Assembly (NCBI GenBank): GCA_946481035.1
Contig: CAMLNK010000078.1
Location: 1-9,683, forward strand
Length of the DNA: 9,683 nucleotides
Direction: 5' to 3'
DNA from: an uncultured Dyadobacter sp.
GTDB lineage: Bacteria; Bacteroidota; Bacteroidia; Cytophagales; Spirosomataceae
The first letter of the stretch is position 1. Each line of letters opens with the position of its first letter. A program made the translations under genes and the position numbers. The notes below the pieces were generated by a model. That model searched no databases. It worked only from the letters and a program-made list of their open reading frames with translations, and was not told where the DNA came from. Below, one piece after another: positions 1-6,692 of the stretch.

Positions 1-122
1 AATATCCCGTCTTTCTGGGCATCAGCATGGTGGTTCTTTCAGTTCTTACTTTTGCGCTGATCTGGTTGGGCATATATCCCGATACGGTGATCGGCGTTGT
101 GCGGGGGCTTCAACTTGAATAA
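1..122 (+). CDS. C-terminal end of a membrane protein, possibly NADH-quinone oxidoreductase subunit N
   Basis: An open frame enters from the left edge (codons in phase with base 3) and ends at TAA 120-122. The 39 visible residues contain one hydrophobic helix, roughly VFLGISMVVLSVLTFALIW, then LGIYPDTVIGVVRGLQLE and the stop. A last transmembrane helix followed by a short tail with an LGIYP-type turn is the usual ending of NuoN/NuoM and of related Mrp antiporter subunits. With only 39 residues I cannot separate these, and another multi-pass membrane protein is possible. No clear hairpin terminator follows before the next gene. Confidence 0.5.
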   Translation, partial: YPVFLGISMVVLSVLTFALIWLGIYPDTVIGVVRGLQLE

Positions 123-150
123 ATAGCGGAAAATCCTACCCGTTGAAAAG

Positions 151-179
151 TATAAGCCTTCCCGAGAAACATATAAGCC
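151..179 (+). promoter_or_regulatory. Direct repeat TATAAGCC x2, candidate AraC-type operator
   Basis: TATAAGCC occurs at 151-158 and again at 172-179, exactly 21 bp apart (two helical turns, so on the same DNA face). AraC-family proteins commonly bind pairs of direct half-sites with this spacing, and an AraC-family gene lies in the same transcription unit. The proximal copy sits where the -33 region would be for the candidate -7 element at 198-205. An 8-bp repeat in about 100 bp can arise by chance, so this is suggestive only. Confidence 0.3.
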
Positions 180-197
180 CGTCGCCGCGCTGTCGCG

Positions 198-205
198 CAC
201 CTTTG
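198..205 (+). promoter_or_regulatory. Candidate -7 promoter element of the dehydrogenase gene
   Basis: CACCTTTG matches the Bacteroidota -7 consensus TAnnTTTG at all but the first fixed base. It lies 24 bp before the ATG at 230, which would leave a leader of about 20 nt. No TTTG is visible 19-21 bp upstream. The missing -33 box would fit a promoter that needs an activator. Confidence 0.35.
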
Positions 206-229
206 CATCATTCAATTAAACAAACCAAA

Positions 230-1039
230 ATGATGACAAAGACAGTTTTGATTACAGGCGCTTCTTCGGGATTTGGGAAGGATGCAGCACGCTTATTTCA
301 AAAAAATGGATGGAATGTGATCGCTTCGATGCGGTCGCCAGAGAAAGAAACAGAGCTGGCCGGTCTCGACCGCGTGGCGTTGGTGCGCCTGGACGTGACC
401 GACAGCGCGAGCATTCAAAATGCGGTCGAAGAAGGGATCGCCCGGTTCGGTGGCATTGATGCGGTGGTCAACAATGCAGGATATGGTTCGCTGGGCGTGC
501 TGGAAGCCGCGCCGGCGGAGGTGGTACGGAAGCAGTTCGATGTCAATGTATTTGGGGTGATCGAGGTGATTAAGGCGGTGTTGCCGCATATGCGCAAGCG
601 CAGGAGTGGGGTGATCGTCAACGTGTCCTCGATGGGCGGACGGATCGCATTTCCGTTTTCAACGCTCTACCATGCCACTAAATATGCGGTGGAGGGGATT
701 TCGGAGTCGCTGCAATATGAGCTCGAACCGCTGGGTATTAAAGTGAAAATCGTGGAGCCGGGCGGTTATAAAACCGATTTCGCCGGGCGTTCGCTGGCAA
801 CTTTTGGCGCCGGCGATTTGTTGGACTACATGCCTGCCTATGATGCTTTCGCAGGGCAAGTAGATAACTGGCCGATGTCGGAAAGCGTTTGGGAAGTGGC
901 AGAGGCGATTTTCGAGGCCGCTAATGACAGCTCGGAACAGTTGCGTTACCCGGTCGGTGCCGACGCGGTACAGCTGCTTCAAGCCAGAAAGGAAATGGAT
1001 GATCTGACGATCAAAAACCTCATTGCCGGCCATATCTAG
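230..1039 (+). CDS. Short-chain dehydrogenase/reductase (SDR), NAD(P)-dependent
   Basis: The 269-residue product is a classical SDR oxidoreductase, a soluble enzyme that moves hydride between NAD(P)H and a carbonyl or alcohol. The Rossmann cofactor motif TGASSGFG is at residues 9-16, Arg35 after the second strand suggests NADPH preference, and NNAG is at 81-84. The catalytic set is Asn106, Ser134, Tyr147 and Lys151 (YHATK), and PGG at 177-179 follows the usual sixth strand. Length is normal for the family. I chose ATG 230 (or the adjacent ATG 233) over an in-frame TTG at 143: the fold begins directly there and the A-rich stretch before it is typical. The AraC-family gene 27 bp downstream suggests co-transcription and self-regulation. 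The substrate cannot be read from sequence. Confidence 0.93.
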   Translation: MMTKTVLITGASSGFGKDAARLFQKNGWNVIASMRSPEKETELAGLDRVALVRLDVTDSASIQNAVEEGIARFGGIDAVVNNAGYGSLGVLEAAPAEVVRKQFDVNVFGVIEVIKAVLPHMRKRRSGVIVNVSSMGGRIAFPFSTLYHATKYAVEGISESLQYELEPLGIKVKIVEPGGYKTDFAGRSLATFGAGDLLDYMPAYDAFAGQVDNWPMSESVWEVAEAIFEAANDSSEQLRYPVGADAVQLLQARKEMDDLTIKNLIAGHI

Positions 1040-1066
1040 TATTTGTTAATCAGCTATTTCACTGTT

Positions 1067-1972
1067 ATGACCAGCCAGTATCTTGATATCGAGACTATTA
1101 GCGCTCTGCACGATTATGTAGGCGCCCCAAGGCCCAAACACCCGCTGATCAGCCTGATAGATAACACCCGGTTTTACGCGCAATGCCCTCGTGCGCTTAC
1201 GGCCTTCCGATTTGGCTTTTACACGATCTCGTGCAAGCGTATCCATGGTGTTTTGAAATACGGCAAAGGGCTCTACGATTTCAGCGAGGGATCTCTGATG
1301 TTCACCGCACCCTGGCAGGTCATAACAGGCAGCATCGAAGAAGGTGGGGTCGAGGAAGGGTGGGCGTTGTTCATCCATCCCGATCTGCTCAATGCAACCG
1401 AACTTGGACAAAAGATACATCAATACTCGTTTTTTAACTACGATGTAAATGAGGCATTGCATATTTCCGACGATGAAAAGCAGCTGATCCGCGACTGCGT
1501 GGACAAAATCGAGCGGGAATATTCCCAGAATATCGACAAGCATACGCTCGGACTGATCACCGGTAATATCGAGCTGCTGCTCAATTATTGCGACCGGTTC
1601 TATGACCGTCAGTTTTACACCCGGGCGAAGGTGAGCAATGATCTGGTGCAACACTTTGAAAGGCTGCTGAACGAGTATTTTGCCAAAGACACATTGATCG
1701 AAACGGGCCTGCCAAGCGTTAAATACTTCGCCTCAGCGCTAAATCTGTCGCCGAATTATCTCTCCGATTTGCTCAACCGGTTTACCGGCAAGACTACCCA
1801 GGAGCATATTCATTTGCGGATGATAGACAAGGCCAAATCGCTGCTTTGGGGAACCGGGCAGTCGATCAGCGAGATCGCCTACGATCTTGGTTTTGAGCAC
1901 CCTTCCCATTTTACCAAAATATTCAAAACCAAAACCGGCAAATCGCCAAGCGCATTCAGGAACTTGAACTGA
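1067..1972 (+). CDS. AraC-family transcriptional regulator
   Basis: This 301-residue protein ends in a two-helix-turn-helix AraC/XylS DNA-binding domain. The first HTH is about residues 217-238 (SVKYFASALNLSPNYLSDLL) and the second about 266-287 (SISEIAYDLGFEHPSHFTKI), followed by the family signature with KTGKSPSAFR near the end. The N-terminal 200 residues resemble the cupin-like sensing half common in Bacteroidota members. ATG 1067 is preferred over the in-frame TTG at 1043, since nothing recognisable lies between them. It begins 27 bp after the SDR stop with no visible terminator or promoter, so the two genes are probably one operon and the regulator may control it. The effector is unknown. 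Confidence 0.92.
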   Translation: MTSQYLDIETISALHDYVGAPRPKHPLISLIDNTRFYAQCPRALTAFRFGFYTISCKRIHGVLKYGKGLYDFSEGSLMFTAPWQVITGSIEEGGVEEGWALFIHPDLLNATELGQKIHQYSFFNYDVNEALHISDDEKQLIRDCVDKIEREYSQNIDKHTLGLITGNIELLLNYCDRFYDRQFYTRAKVSNDLVQHFERLLNEYFAKDTLIETGLPSVKYFASALNLSPNYLSDLLNRFTGKTTQEHIHLRMIDKAKSLLWGTGQSISEIAYDLGFEHPSHFTKIFKTKTGKSPSAFRNLN

Positions 1973-2066
1973 CGGCTATCGTAAATAGCATTGCGCTGGT
2001 CTCCCATACAGGGTGCGTCCAGGATAAAAATAATTTCAAAACTGGCCGGAAAGCCGCGGGCATAGC

Positions 2067-2095
2067 TAACTTTAAAGGTAATTAACACCTTTAAA
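2067..2095 (+). promoter_or_regulatory. Candidate -7 element overlapped by a 9-bp inverted repeat before the DUF488 gene
   Basis: TAACTTTA at 2067-2074 matches TAnnTTTG except in the last base. It overlaps a perfect inverted repeat, TTTAAAGGT (2071-2079) and ACCTTTAAA (2087-2095), with a 7-nt gap. If the -7 element is real, transcription would start near 2080, so the repeat would cover the start site like a repressor operator. It could equally be an RNA hairpin 10 nt before the start codon. No TTTG is visible at the -33 position. Confidence 0.3.
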
Positions 2096-2105
2096 TCAAT
2101 AGCCT

Positions 2106-2453
2106 ATGGCCATCAAAACAAAACGGATTTATGAACCCGCAGCAGCCACCGACGGCTACCGAGTACTGGTAGACCGACTTTGGCCGCGCGGGCTCACCAA
2201 AGAAGCGGCTGCTATCGACCGCTGGATGAAAGAAGTTGCGCCGTCCGACGAGCTCAGAAAATGGTTTCACGCCAATATGGACGAATGGGATGAGTTCAGG
2301 GCGCGTTACGAGGCAGAATTGAAAAACTCAGAGGCTTTAAATGTATTGCGCTCGCTGGTTTCTGAAAACGAATTGGTAACCTTGCTGTTTGCGGCCAAAA
2401 CAGAGGACCGCAACCAGGCATTAGTCCTGAAAGAATTGCTCGAAAAAGCGTAA
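2106..2453 (+). CDS. DUF488 (YeaO-like) family protein
   Basis: The product is 115 residues, the normal size of a single DUF488 domain. The family hallmarks are clear: YRVLVDRLWPRGL at residues 18-30, WMKEVAPSDELRKWF at 40-54, and a closing segment VTLLFAAKTEDRNQALVL at about 91-108. The conserved Arg, Asp and Trp residues suggest a small ligand- or nucleic-acid-binding protein, but no biochemical role is established that I can rely on. It has no signal peptide or membrane segment and should be cytoplasmic. The gene stands alone and converges on the alpha-glucosidase gene, with only 8 bp between the stop codons and no obvious terminator. Confidence 0.9.
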   Translation: MAIKTKRIYEPAAATDGYRVLVDRLWPRGLTKEAAAIDRWMKEVAPSDELRKWFHANMDEWDEFRARYEAELKNSEALNVLRSLVSENELVTLLFAAKTEDRNQALVLKELLEKA

Positions 2454-2461
2454 CACTACAC

Positions 2462-4093
2462 TCAACGTTCCAATCTTACAATCAATCCTTCATCACCGCT
2501 CAGCAAAAGATTGTTCTCAATACGCAGCCCGATGCGTTCTGTTTCGGTACTGATGATGACCTCTCCCTGAAAAGTTTCATTTTTGGGCCTTAAATACCCG
2601 GGCCTGTGGCTCAGGTTGAGCACCACCAGAAAACGGTCGGTGTCGTTTTCGCGAATGAATGCGATCAGCTGTTTGTCGGAGTAAACCGGCGTGTATTTGC
2701 CTGTCTGAAATGCAGGTTGCCTTTTGCGCAGCGCAATCAGACTTTGGTAAAAGGACAGCATCGAATCGGGGTCGTCCTTTTGTAATTCCACATTCACGCG
2801 GCGAAAGCTGTGGGGAAGGCGCAGCCAGGGTTTGCGCTTCGAGAACCCGGCAAATTCATCTGTATTCCACTGCATGGGCGTACGCGCGGGGTCGCGGCTC
2901 ACGTTACGGTCGGGCATATTGAGCCCTTGCGGGTCTACGACCTCGTCTTGCGGGATCGGCACGTCGCGCATACCGATTTCATCACCATAATAGATAGTAG
3001 GCGTTCCCCGTAGCGTGAGCAGCAGCATGGCCGCAAGACGAGCCTGCGAGCGCCCTACGCGGCTGGCCACGCGCGGCTGGTCGTGATTGCCGACTACCCA
3101 GTTAGGCCAGCCATCGGCGGGCAGTGCGCCTTCATATTCGTCCACGGCCCGGGAAATCTGCTCCGAGTCCCAGGGTAATGTCAGCAACTGAAAATTAAAG
3201 GGAAGGTGCGCGCCCGATTTGTCGGCACCATAATAGGTTACCAGTTTGTGGATGGGCAAATAAATCTCCCCGATCAGTACGCGGTCGTCATATTGGTTTG
3301 TTACATGCCGCATCATGCGCACGATTTCATGGACTTCCGGCTGATCGGTGGAATATACCGGGTCATGGTATTCGTAAATCAGGTCCTTTTCATCGAATAC
3401 CGAATTCGGCACTACCGGATTGTTGCGAAGTTGGGAATCCTTGATCATATGCCACATCACATCCACCCGAAAACCGTCGACACCTTTACCGAGCCAGAAA
3501 TGCATTACATCCATCATGGCTTTTTGCACCTGGGGATTGCGCCAGTTGAGGTCGGGCTGTTGTTTCAGGAATGCGTGATAATAATATTGCCCGGTGGTTT
3601 CGTCCCATTCCCAGGCATGGCCCCCAAAAACGCTGAGCCAGTTGTTGGGCAATGCGCCATTCTCGCCGGCATCCTGCCAGATGTACCAATCGCGTTTCGG
3701 GCTGTCACGCGATGAGCGTGATTCCAAAAACCACGGATGCTGATCGGAAGTGTGGTTTGGGACGAGGTCGAGGATTAGTTTCATCCCGCGGCCGTGTACC
3801 TGTTCCAGCAGCCGGTCGAAATCCTCCATTGTGCCGAATAGCGGGTGGATGCCCTGGTAATCGGATATGTCGTAGCCGAAATCGGCCATCGGCGACGGGT
3901 AAATAGGAGACAACCATATGCAGTCCACACCTAGCCATTGCAGGTAATCGAGCCGTTGGACGATCCCTTTGAGGTCACCGATGCCGTCGCCGTCCGCATC
4001 CTGGAACGATCGTGGGTAGATCTGGTAGATCACGCCGGTCTGCCACCAGAGGTGATTCATTTCGGTCGAGGCGTTGTCCGTGATTGTTTTCAT
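2462..4093 (-). CDS. Alpha-glucosidase, glycoside hydrolase family 13
   Basis: This 543-residue enzyme is a GH13 (alpha-amylase superfamily) exo-acting glucosidase of the oligo-1,6-glucosidase/maltase type, expected to release glucose from short alpha-glucosides. The N-terminal barrel opens with VIYQIYPRSF (21-30) and the calcium-type loop DADGDGIGDL (32-41). The four conserved regions are present: DLVPNH (109-114), GFRVDV with nucleophile Asp211, IGEIYLP with acid/base Glu276, and GNHD with Asp338. A C-terminal beta domain follows. No signal peptide is seen, so it is likely cytoplasmic. Start ATG 4093 follows an A-rich leader; Met12 is a possible later start. No SusC/SusD or other sugar gene is adjacent, so the exact substrate and subfamily are not assigned. 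Confidence 0.93.
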   Translation of the reverse strand: MKTITDNASTEMNHLWWQTGVIYQIYPRSFQDADGDGIGDLKGIVQRLDYLQWLGVDCIWLSPIYPSPMADFGYDISDYQGIHPLFGTMEDFDRLLEQVHGRGMKLILDLVPNHTSDQHPWFLESRSSRDSPKRDWYIWQDAGENGALPNNWLSVFGGHAWEWDETTGQYYYHAFLKQQPDLNWRNPQVQKAMMDVMHFWLGKGVDGFRVDVMWHMIKDSQLRNNPVVPNSVFDEKDLIYEYHDPVYSTDQPEVHEIVRMMRHVTNQYDDRVLIGEIYLPIHKLVTYYGADKSGAHLPFNFQLLTLPWDSEQISRAVDEYEGALPADGWPNWVVGNHDQPRVASRVGRSQARLAAMLLLTLRGTPTIYYGDEIGMRDVPIPQDEVVDPQGLNMPDRNVSRDPARTPMQWNTDEFAGFSKRKPWLRLPHSFRRVNVELQKDDPDSMLSFYQSLIALRKRQPAFQTGKYTPVYSDKQLIAFIRENDTDRFLVVLNLSHRPGYLRPKNETFQGEVIISTETERIGLRIENNLLLSGDEGLIVRLER

Positions 4094-4234
4094 AGGTGTT
4101 TGGTTTGCTGATGCCGTCGGGTCCTAAAAAATCACACCACGTTCGAAATGAAAACTTTATAGGAATTATTTGATAAAAAACATGTATAATCGAAGCAAAT
4201 TGGTTATATTCAGTAAACAAAAATTACTCAAACC
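4094..4234. promoter_or_regulatory. Divergent intergenic region, alpha-glucosidase / 63-residue orphan
   Basis: These 141 bp separate two divergent start codons and must carry promoters for both. The centre (about 4140-4215) is AT-rich. I found no TAnnTTTG match better than 6 of 8 on either strand; TATATTCA at 4205-4212 is the nearest on the plus strand. A TATAAT at 4185-4190 lacks a -35 partner at normal spacing. The region is inferred as regulatory from gene orientation. Confidence 0.4.
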
Positions 4235-4426
4235 ATGATGCCTTTCATAAAAGTTACCGGAGAATTCGACGAAAGTCTGAATGTAAGCGTAGAGAAGATC
4301 CTTTACTACATGGGGTATAGCCATGGATGCACGATTTTTCTCGGCACGAGTATTTCGATTCGCGTGAAGGAATGCGAAGAGGACATTAAAAGGCTCATCG
4401 AAGAAGCATATATGCAGGTGGCGTAA
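4235..4426 (+). CDS. Small orphan protein, LytTR- or FlbD-like in pattern
   Basis: The 63-residue product has no signal peptide or membrane segment. It reads as strand, strand, then helix: IKVTGEFDESLNVSVEKILYY, a short GYSHGCTIFL strand, ISIRVKE, and a final acidic helix ECEEDIKRLIEEAYMQVA. That order (a position that fixes ILYY, then TIFLGTSISIRVKES-like, then a helix with LI) recalls the FlbD family and the strand part of LytTR DNA-binding domains. This is a pattern resemblance, not a family assignment. ATG 4235 (or 4238) follows an A-rich stretch, and a strong terminator lies 50 bp after the stop, which supports a real single-gene unit. Function unknown. Confidence 0.7.
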   Translation: MMPFIKVTGEFDESLNVSVEKILYYMGYSHGCTIFLGTSISIRVKECEEDIKRLIEEAYMQVA

Positions 4427-4475
4427 GCCGCAGGCTGCATCACCGTATGCAGTATCAGCTTGTAATCAGTTAATG

Positions 4476-4512
4476 ATCGCTGACGGAGAAACATCCTGTC
4501 AGCGATTTTTTT
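4476..4512 (+). terminator. Rho-independent terminator after the 63-residue orphan
   Basis: ATCGCTGAC (4476-4484) pairs perfectly with GTCAGCGAT (4498-4506). The stem can extend inward by GGA/TCC with one bulged T, closing a GAAACA loop, and a run of seven T (4506-4512) follows. A weaker 6-bp hairpin (4435-4440 with 4447-4452) lies between the stop codon and this terminator. Confidence 0.88.
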
Positions 4513-4791
4513 ATGCGCCGATAGTCATGAATATAATTCATAAATAGTATTATTTTAATAAATTGAAATGGCTATAAGAAGAATCTTATGCAAATGCTTA
4601 AAGAATTTATAGTTTTGTAAACTATTGATATACAATATGAGTTTATAGTTTTAGCGAAGTGATAGGGTTTGAAAATGAATTGTGACCAAATGGTGTAATT
4701 TGGTATTTTACCGTTTTGTTAGATGCGTCATTAACCCGCTAAACACCTCCTGAAAATATTGCCCGACGGGCATTTCGTAAAATTCAATACC
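4513..4791. other. AT-rich intergenic stretch with an 11-bp direct repeat
   Basis: No gene is visible between the terminator and the next start. TTTATAGTTTT occurs at 4606-4616 and 4642-4652, 36 bp apart. The first copy lies in an inverted repeat, ATAGTTT (4609-4615) with AAACTAT (4619-4625), and contains a perfect -7-type octamer TAGTTTTG (4610-4617). The second gives TAGTTTTA. Either could be a promoter, but they lie about 140-180 bp from the next ATG and no proper TTTG sits at the -33 spacing. A short GCCCG/CGGGC hairpin is at 4761-4771. Confidence 0.45.
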
Positions 4792-5208
4792 ATGAAACAA
4801 GTAAACAAGCGTAGAAGTAAAGATGCACCGGCAGGTTTCCGGGCATTTCTGAGTCAGTTTTTTAATGACCACAAGCAATTGAAAGAAGAGGAATATTCAG
4901 CAAACCGGTACTCGGTTCTATATACTTTAAATGATCAGTACCAGCACGTTGGCTGCCCGACACAAGAGGAGGCACAATTGGTTCAGAGCCTGATGCTTAC
5001 CGATGAGAACCGCGTGCCTGTGGGTATTTACGATTCCCGTACCGATTCGTTCGAATGGGAGATCGTGGGCGAATATCTTGGCGGCCAGGGTTCCGACGAG
5101 CGCCAGCGCAATCGTGAACAAGCCATCCTGACCGTCGCGCGTGCATTGCGCCGCCGCGATGCGAGCTGGCATCCGGAGTATTTGCAGCGTCCGAGCTTTT
5201 TTGCCTGA
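4792..5208 (+). CDS. Hypothetical protein, 138 residues
   Basis: I do not recognise this protein. It begins with a basic stretch (MKQVNKRRSKDAPAGFRAFL), has a central acidic and polar part with NDQYQHVGCPTQEEAQLVQ and a strand-like segment VPVGIYDSRTDSFEWEIVGEY (about residues 75-95), and ends in a basic, arginine-rich helix (RQRNREQAILTVARALRRRD). It has no signal peptide, membrane helix or metal-binding motif, so it is probably cytoplasmic and, from its basic ends, could contact nucleic acid; that is a guess. ATG 4792 is preferred over the in-frame TTG at 4759, since an A/T-rich stretch precedes it. Coding-like GC content, a clean stop and a terminator 37 bp downstream support a real gene. 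Confidence 0.75.
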   Translation: MKQVNKRRSKDAPAGFRAFLSQFFNDHKQLKEEEYSANRYSVLYTLNDQYQHVGCPTQEEAQLVQSLMLTDENRVPVGIYDSRTDSFEWEIVGEYLGGQGSDERQRNREQAILTVARALRRRDASWHPEYLQRPSFFA

Positions 5209-5244
5209 GCGTAAAAGCAGTTAATCGTTATTCGTATAAAATGC

Positions 5245-5277
5245 AACGAGGCCGTCTCCCAGGAGTACGGCCTCGTT
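5245..5277 (+). terminator. Hairpin terminator after the 138-residue protein
   Basis: An 11-bp perfect stem, AACGAGGCCGT (5245-5255) with ACGGCCTCGTT (5267-5277), encloses an 11-nt loop. The following T tract is short and interrupted (TTTGGTT), so termination may be less efficient than at 4476-4512. The mirror strand has an A-flanked arm, so it could also act weakly in the other direction. Confidence 0.75.
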
Positions 5278-5743
5278 TGGTTAATGCCTTAGAGCTACTA
5301 CCAGGTCAGGGTGACAGCAACATTAGGGAGAACTTGATCAAGCCATAAGAGAAGCTCAGTAAGAGAAATGCCAATTCCTACCATGATATTGATGAGGTTA
5401 GTGTTTTATTGCCTACTCGTTTTCAGTGGTTTTCGGCTGTCCCACACCTTGCAAGATGTTGTAATATTAATGCTACGTGTATTTAAAAGCAAATTCGATA
5501 GTATAGGGTTATTGTGTGGCTCAATTTAGTCGTCTTTATTTTTGTTTGCCAAGCCGATTTTGAAACATAAATAGATTTCTACATTTGAAATTATTTTTAA
5601 TTCTTTAATTATTAGATAGTTATAAAATATATTTGACTGTTGATAGGGATGGGTGCTTTAACTATCAGCTTGTGTAATAGTGTCGCATTTTTGTAGAATA
5701 AATTTAATTGCCATGAATTAATTTTGACTTGTTGTTGGGCATT
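5278..5743. other. Long AT-rich intergenic region without a clear gene
   Basis: No supported gene occupies this stretch. The first 170 bp are of mixed composition and hold a 28-codon minus-strand ORF (ATG at 5384, stop at 5298) encoding a partly amphipathic peptide, MVGIGISLTELLLW and onward; nothing else supports it. From about 5460 the sequence is strongly AT-rich. Near the end, TTGACT (5724-5729), an 18-bp spacer and TACAAT (5748-5753) with a TG before it look like a sigma-70 extended promoter. Bacteroidota do not normally rely on that consensus. Confidence 0.4.
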
Positions 5744-5857
5744 ATGCTACAATTATCGGGCGGTCAAGGCTGGGATACCGCCCCGGGAGTAGGGCATATT
5801 TGCGCCGTCTGGGTGGTTAGATTAACTTTCGGGAAATTTCCAAATCTTAGAAAATGA
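5744..5857 (+). CDS. Possible 37-codon leader ORF coupled to the SGNH hydrolase gene
   Basis: An ATG at 5744 opens a 37-codon frame beginning MLQLSGGQGWDTAPGVGH and ending with GKFPNLRK. Its TGA (5855-5857) overlaps the ATG of the SGNH gene as ATGA, the classic arrangement for translational coupling. Base composition rises sharply in GC at about 5757, as in a coding stretch, compared with the AT-rich DNA before it. Against it: the ATG has no visible ribosome-binding site, the peptide matches nothing I recognise, and the best Bacteroidota promoter (5799-5830) lies inside it. A 7-bp hairpin GGGCGGT (5758-5764) with ACCGCCC (5777-5783) is also inside it, so this could instead be a structured leader. 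Confidence 0.25.
   Translation: MLQLSGGQGWDTAPGVGHICAVWVVRLTFGKFPNLRK
5799..5830 (+). promoter_or_regulatory. Bacteroidota-type promoter of the SGNH hydrolase gene
   Basis: A -33 box TTTG (5799-5802) is followed after 20 bp by TAACTTTC (5823-5830), which matches the -7 consensus TAnnTTTG except in the last base. Box identity and spacing both fit the primary sigma factor of this phylum. Transcription would start near 5835, leaving a leader of about 20 nt before ATG 5854. Confidence 0.5.
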
Positions 5858-6684
5858 TGAAAAGATTTCTGCTCCTGCTTGCGCTTACTATCATCGTTGC
5901 GGCATCGAAACCAAGGAAAATCTCCTGGGTGGCCATCGGCGATTCCATCACTTATCTCAACGACCATCGGAACGAAACAGGCAACCGCGTCACGAAAGGA
6001 TACCTGACGCTGATCGCGGAGAAATTTCCGCAGGTAAGCTATATAAACCAGGGGCATAATGGCTGGACGGCGGTAAACATTGCCGATAAAATCGAATCAC
6101 TGGGGCTTGTGAAGGCTGATGTGTACACGGTTTTCCTCGGTACGAACGACTGGTGGCAAGGAAAGCCGCTTGGCGCGATCTCGGATTACGAGCAGGCAAA
6201 GGGCAGCGGTACGGTTTACGGAGCGTTCAGGGTTATTACCGACAAATTGAAACAGCTCAATAAAAAGGCAAAAGTCATACTGATTACACCCATGCAGCGC
6301 GGCGATTTTGTATATATCAACAGCTATAAAAACAATGCATTCGGATCCTATAAGCCTAAAAAAGATCAGACTTTGGAGCAATTTGCGAATGCGGTTGTGG
6401 AAATAGGGAATAAGGAGAAGCTGCCTGTCGTGGATTTGTACCACGACAGCGGTATAAATCTCGATAACATGGTTCGATTCAAGCGCTTGAAAGACCCGCA
6501 AGCAGGTAGTTACAAGGACTATAAGTACCCCGATTATATCGATATTCCCTTCAATCCAGAAACAGACGAATATCCTTATCCCGAATCATCGATCGATATG
6601 ACCTATGATGGCTTGCATCCATCCGACAGGGGGTATGAGGTGATCGCCGAAATGCTTGTGAAGAAATGGAAGGGACTGAAATAG
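5854..6684 (+). CDS. Secreted SGNH/GDSL-type hydrolase
   Basis: The 276-residue product is a lipase/esterase of the SGNH fold, which hydrolyses ester bonds and in many Bacteroidota deacetylates polysaccharides. A signal peptide covers about residues 1-18 (MMKRFLLLLALTIIVAAS), so it should be exported. Block I is GDSI with nucleophile Ser31, block II has Gly70 in NQGHNGW, block III is GTND with Asn98, and block V is DGLHP with Asp252 and His255. All four name-giving residues are present and in order. ATG 5854 has a second ATG directly after it, and an in-frame stop lies four codons upstream. It converges on the DUF4468-type gene with 8 bp between stops. The natural substrate cannot be read from sequence. 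Confidence 0.92.
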   Translation: MMKRFLLLLALTIIVAASKPRKISWVAIGDSITYLNDHRNETGNRVTKGYLTLIAEKFPQVSYINQGHNGWTAVNIADKIESLGLVKADVYTVFLGTNDWWQGKPLGAISDYEQAKGSGTVYGAFRVITDKLKQLNKKAKVILITPMQRGDFVYINSYKNNAFGSYKPKKDQTLEQFANAVVEIGNKEKLPVVDLYHDSGINLDNMVRFKRLKDPQAGSYKDYKYPDYIDIPFNPETDEYPYPESSIDMTYDGLHPSDRGYEVIAEMLVKKWKGLK

Positions 6685-6692
6685 TCCCCGTA

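Noticed and set aside
143..229. N-terminal extension of the dehydrogenase from TTG 143
   Set aside because: The extra residues hold no motif, the SDR fold begins at ATG 230, and the stretch contains the likely promoter and operator.
1046..1654. 202-codon minus-strand ORF opposite the AraC-family gene
   Set aside because: It is antisense to a clear regulator and shows no domain or promoter.
3206..3715. 169-codon plus-strand ORF inside the alpha-glucosidase gene
   Set aside because: It is antisense to conserved GH13 catalytic regions and shows no protein-like pattern of its own.
5757..5800. Possible rRNA fragment before the SGNH gene
   Set aside because: The words GGCTG and ATACCGCCC recall part of 23S rRNA helices, but flanking bases do not continue the match, so I do not call an rRNA remnant.
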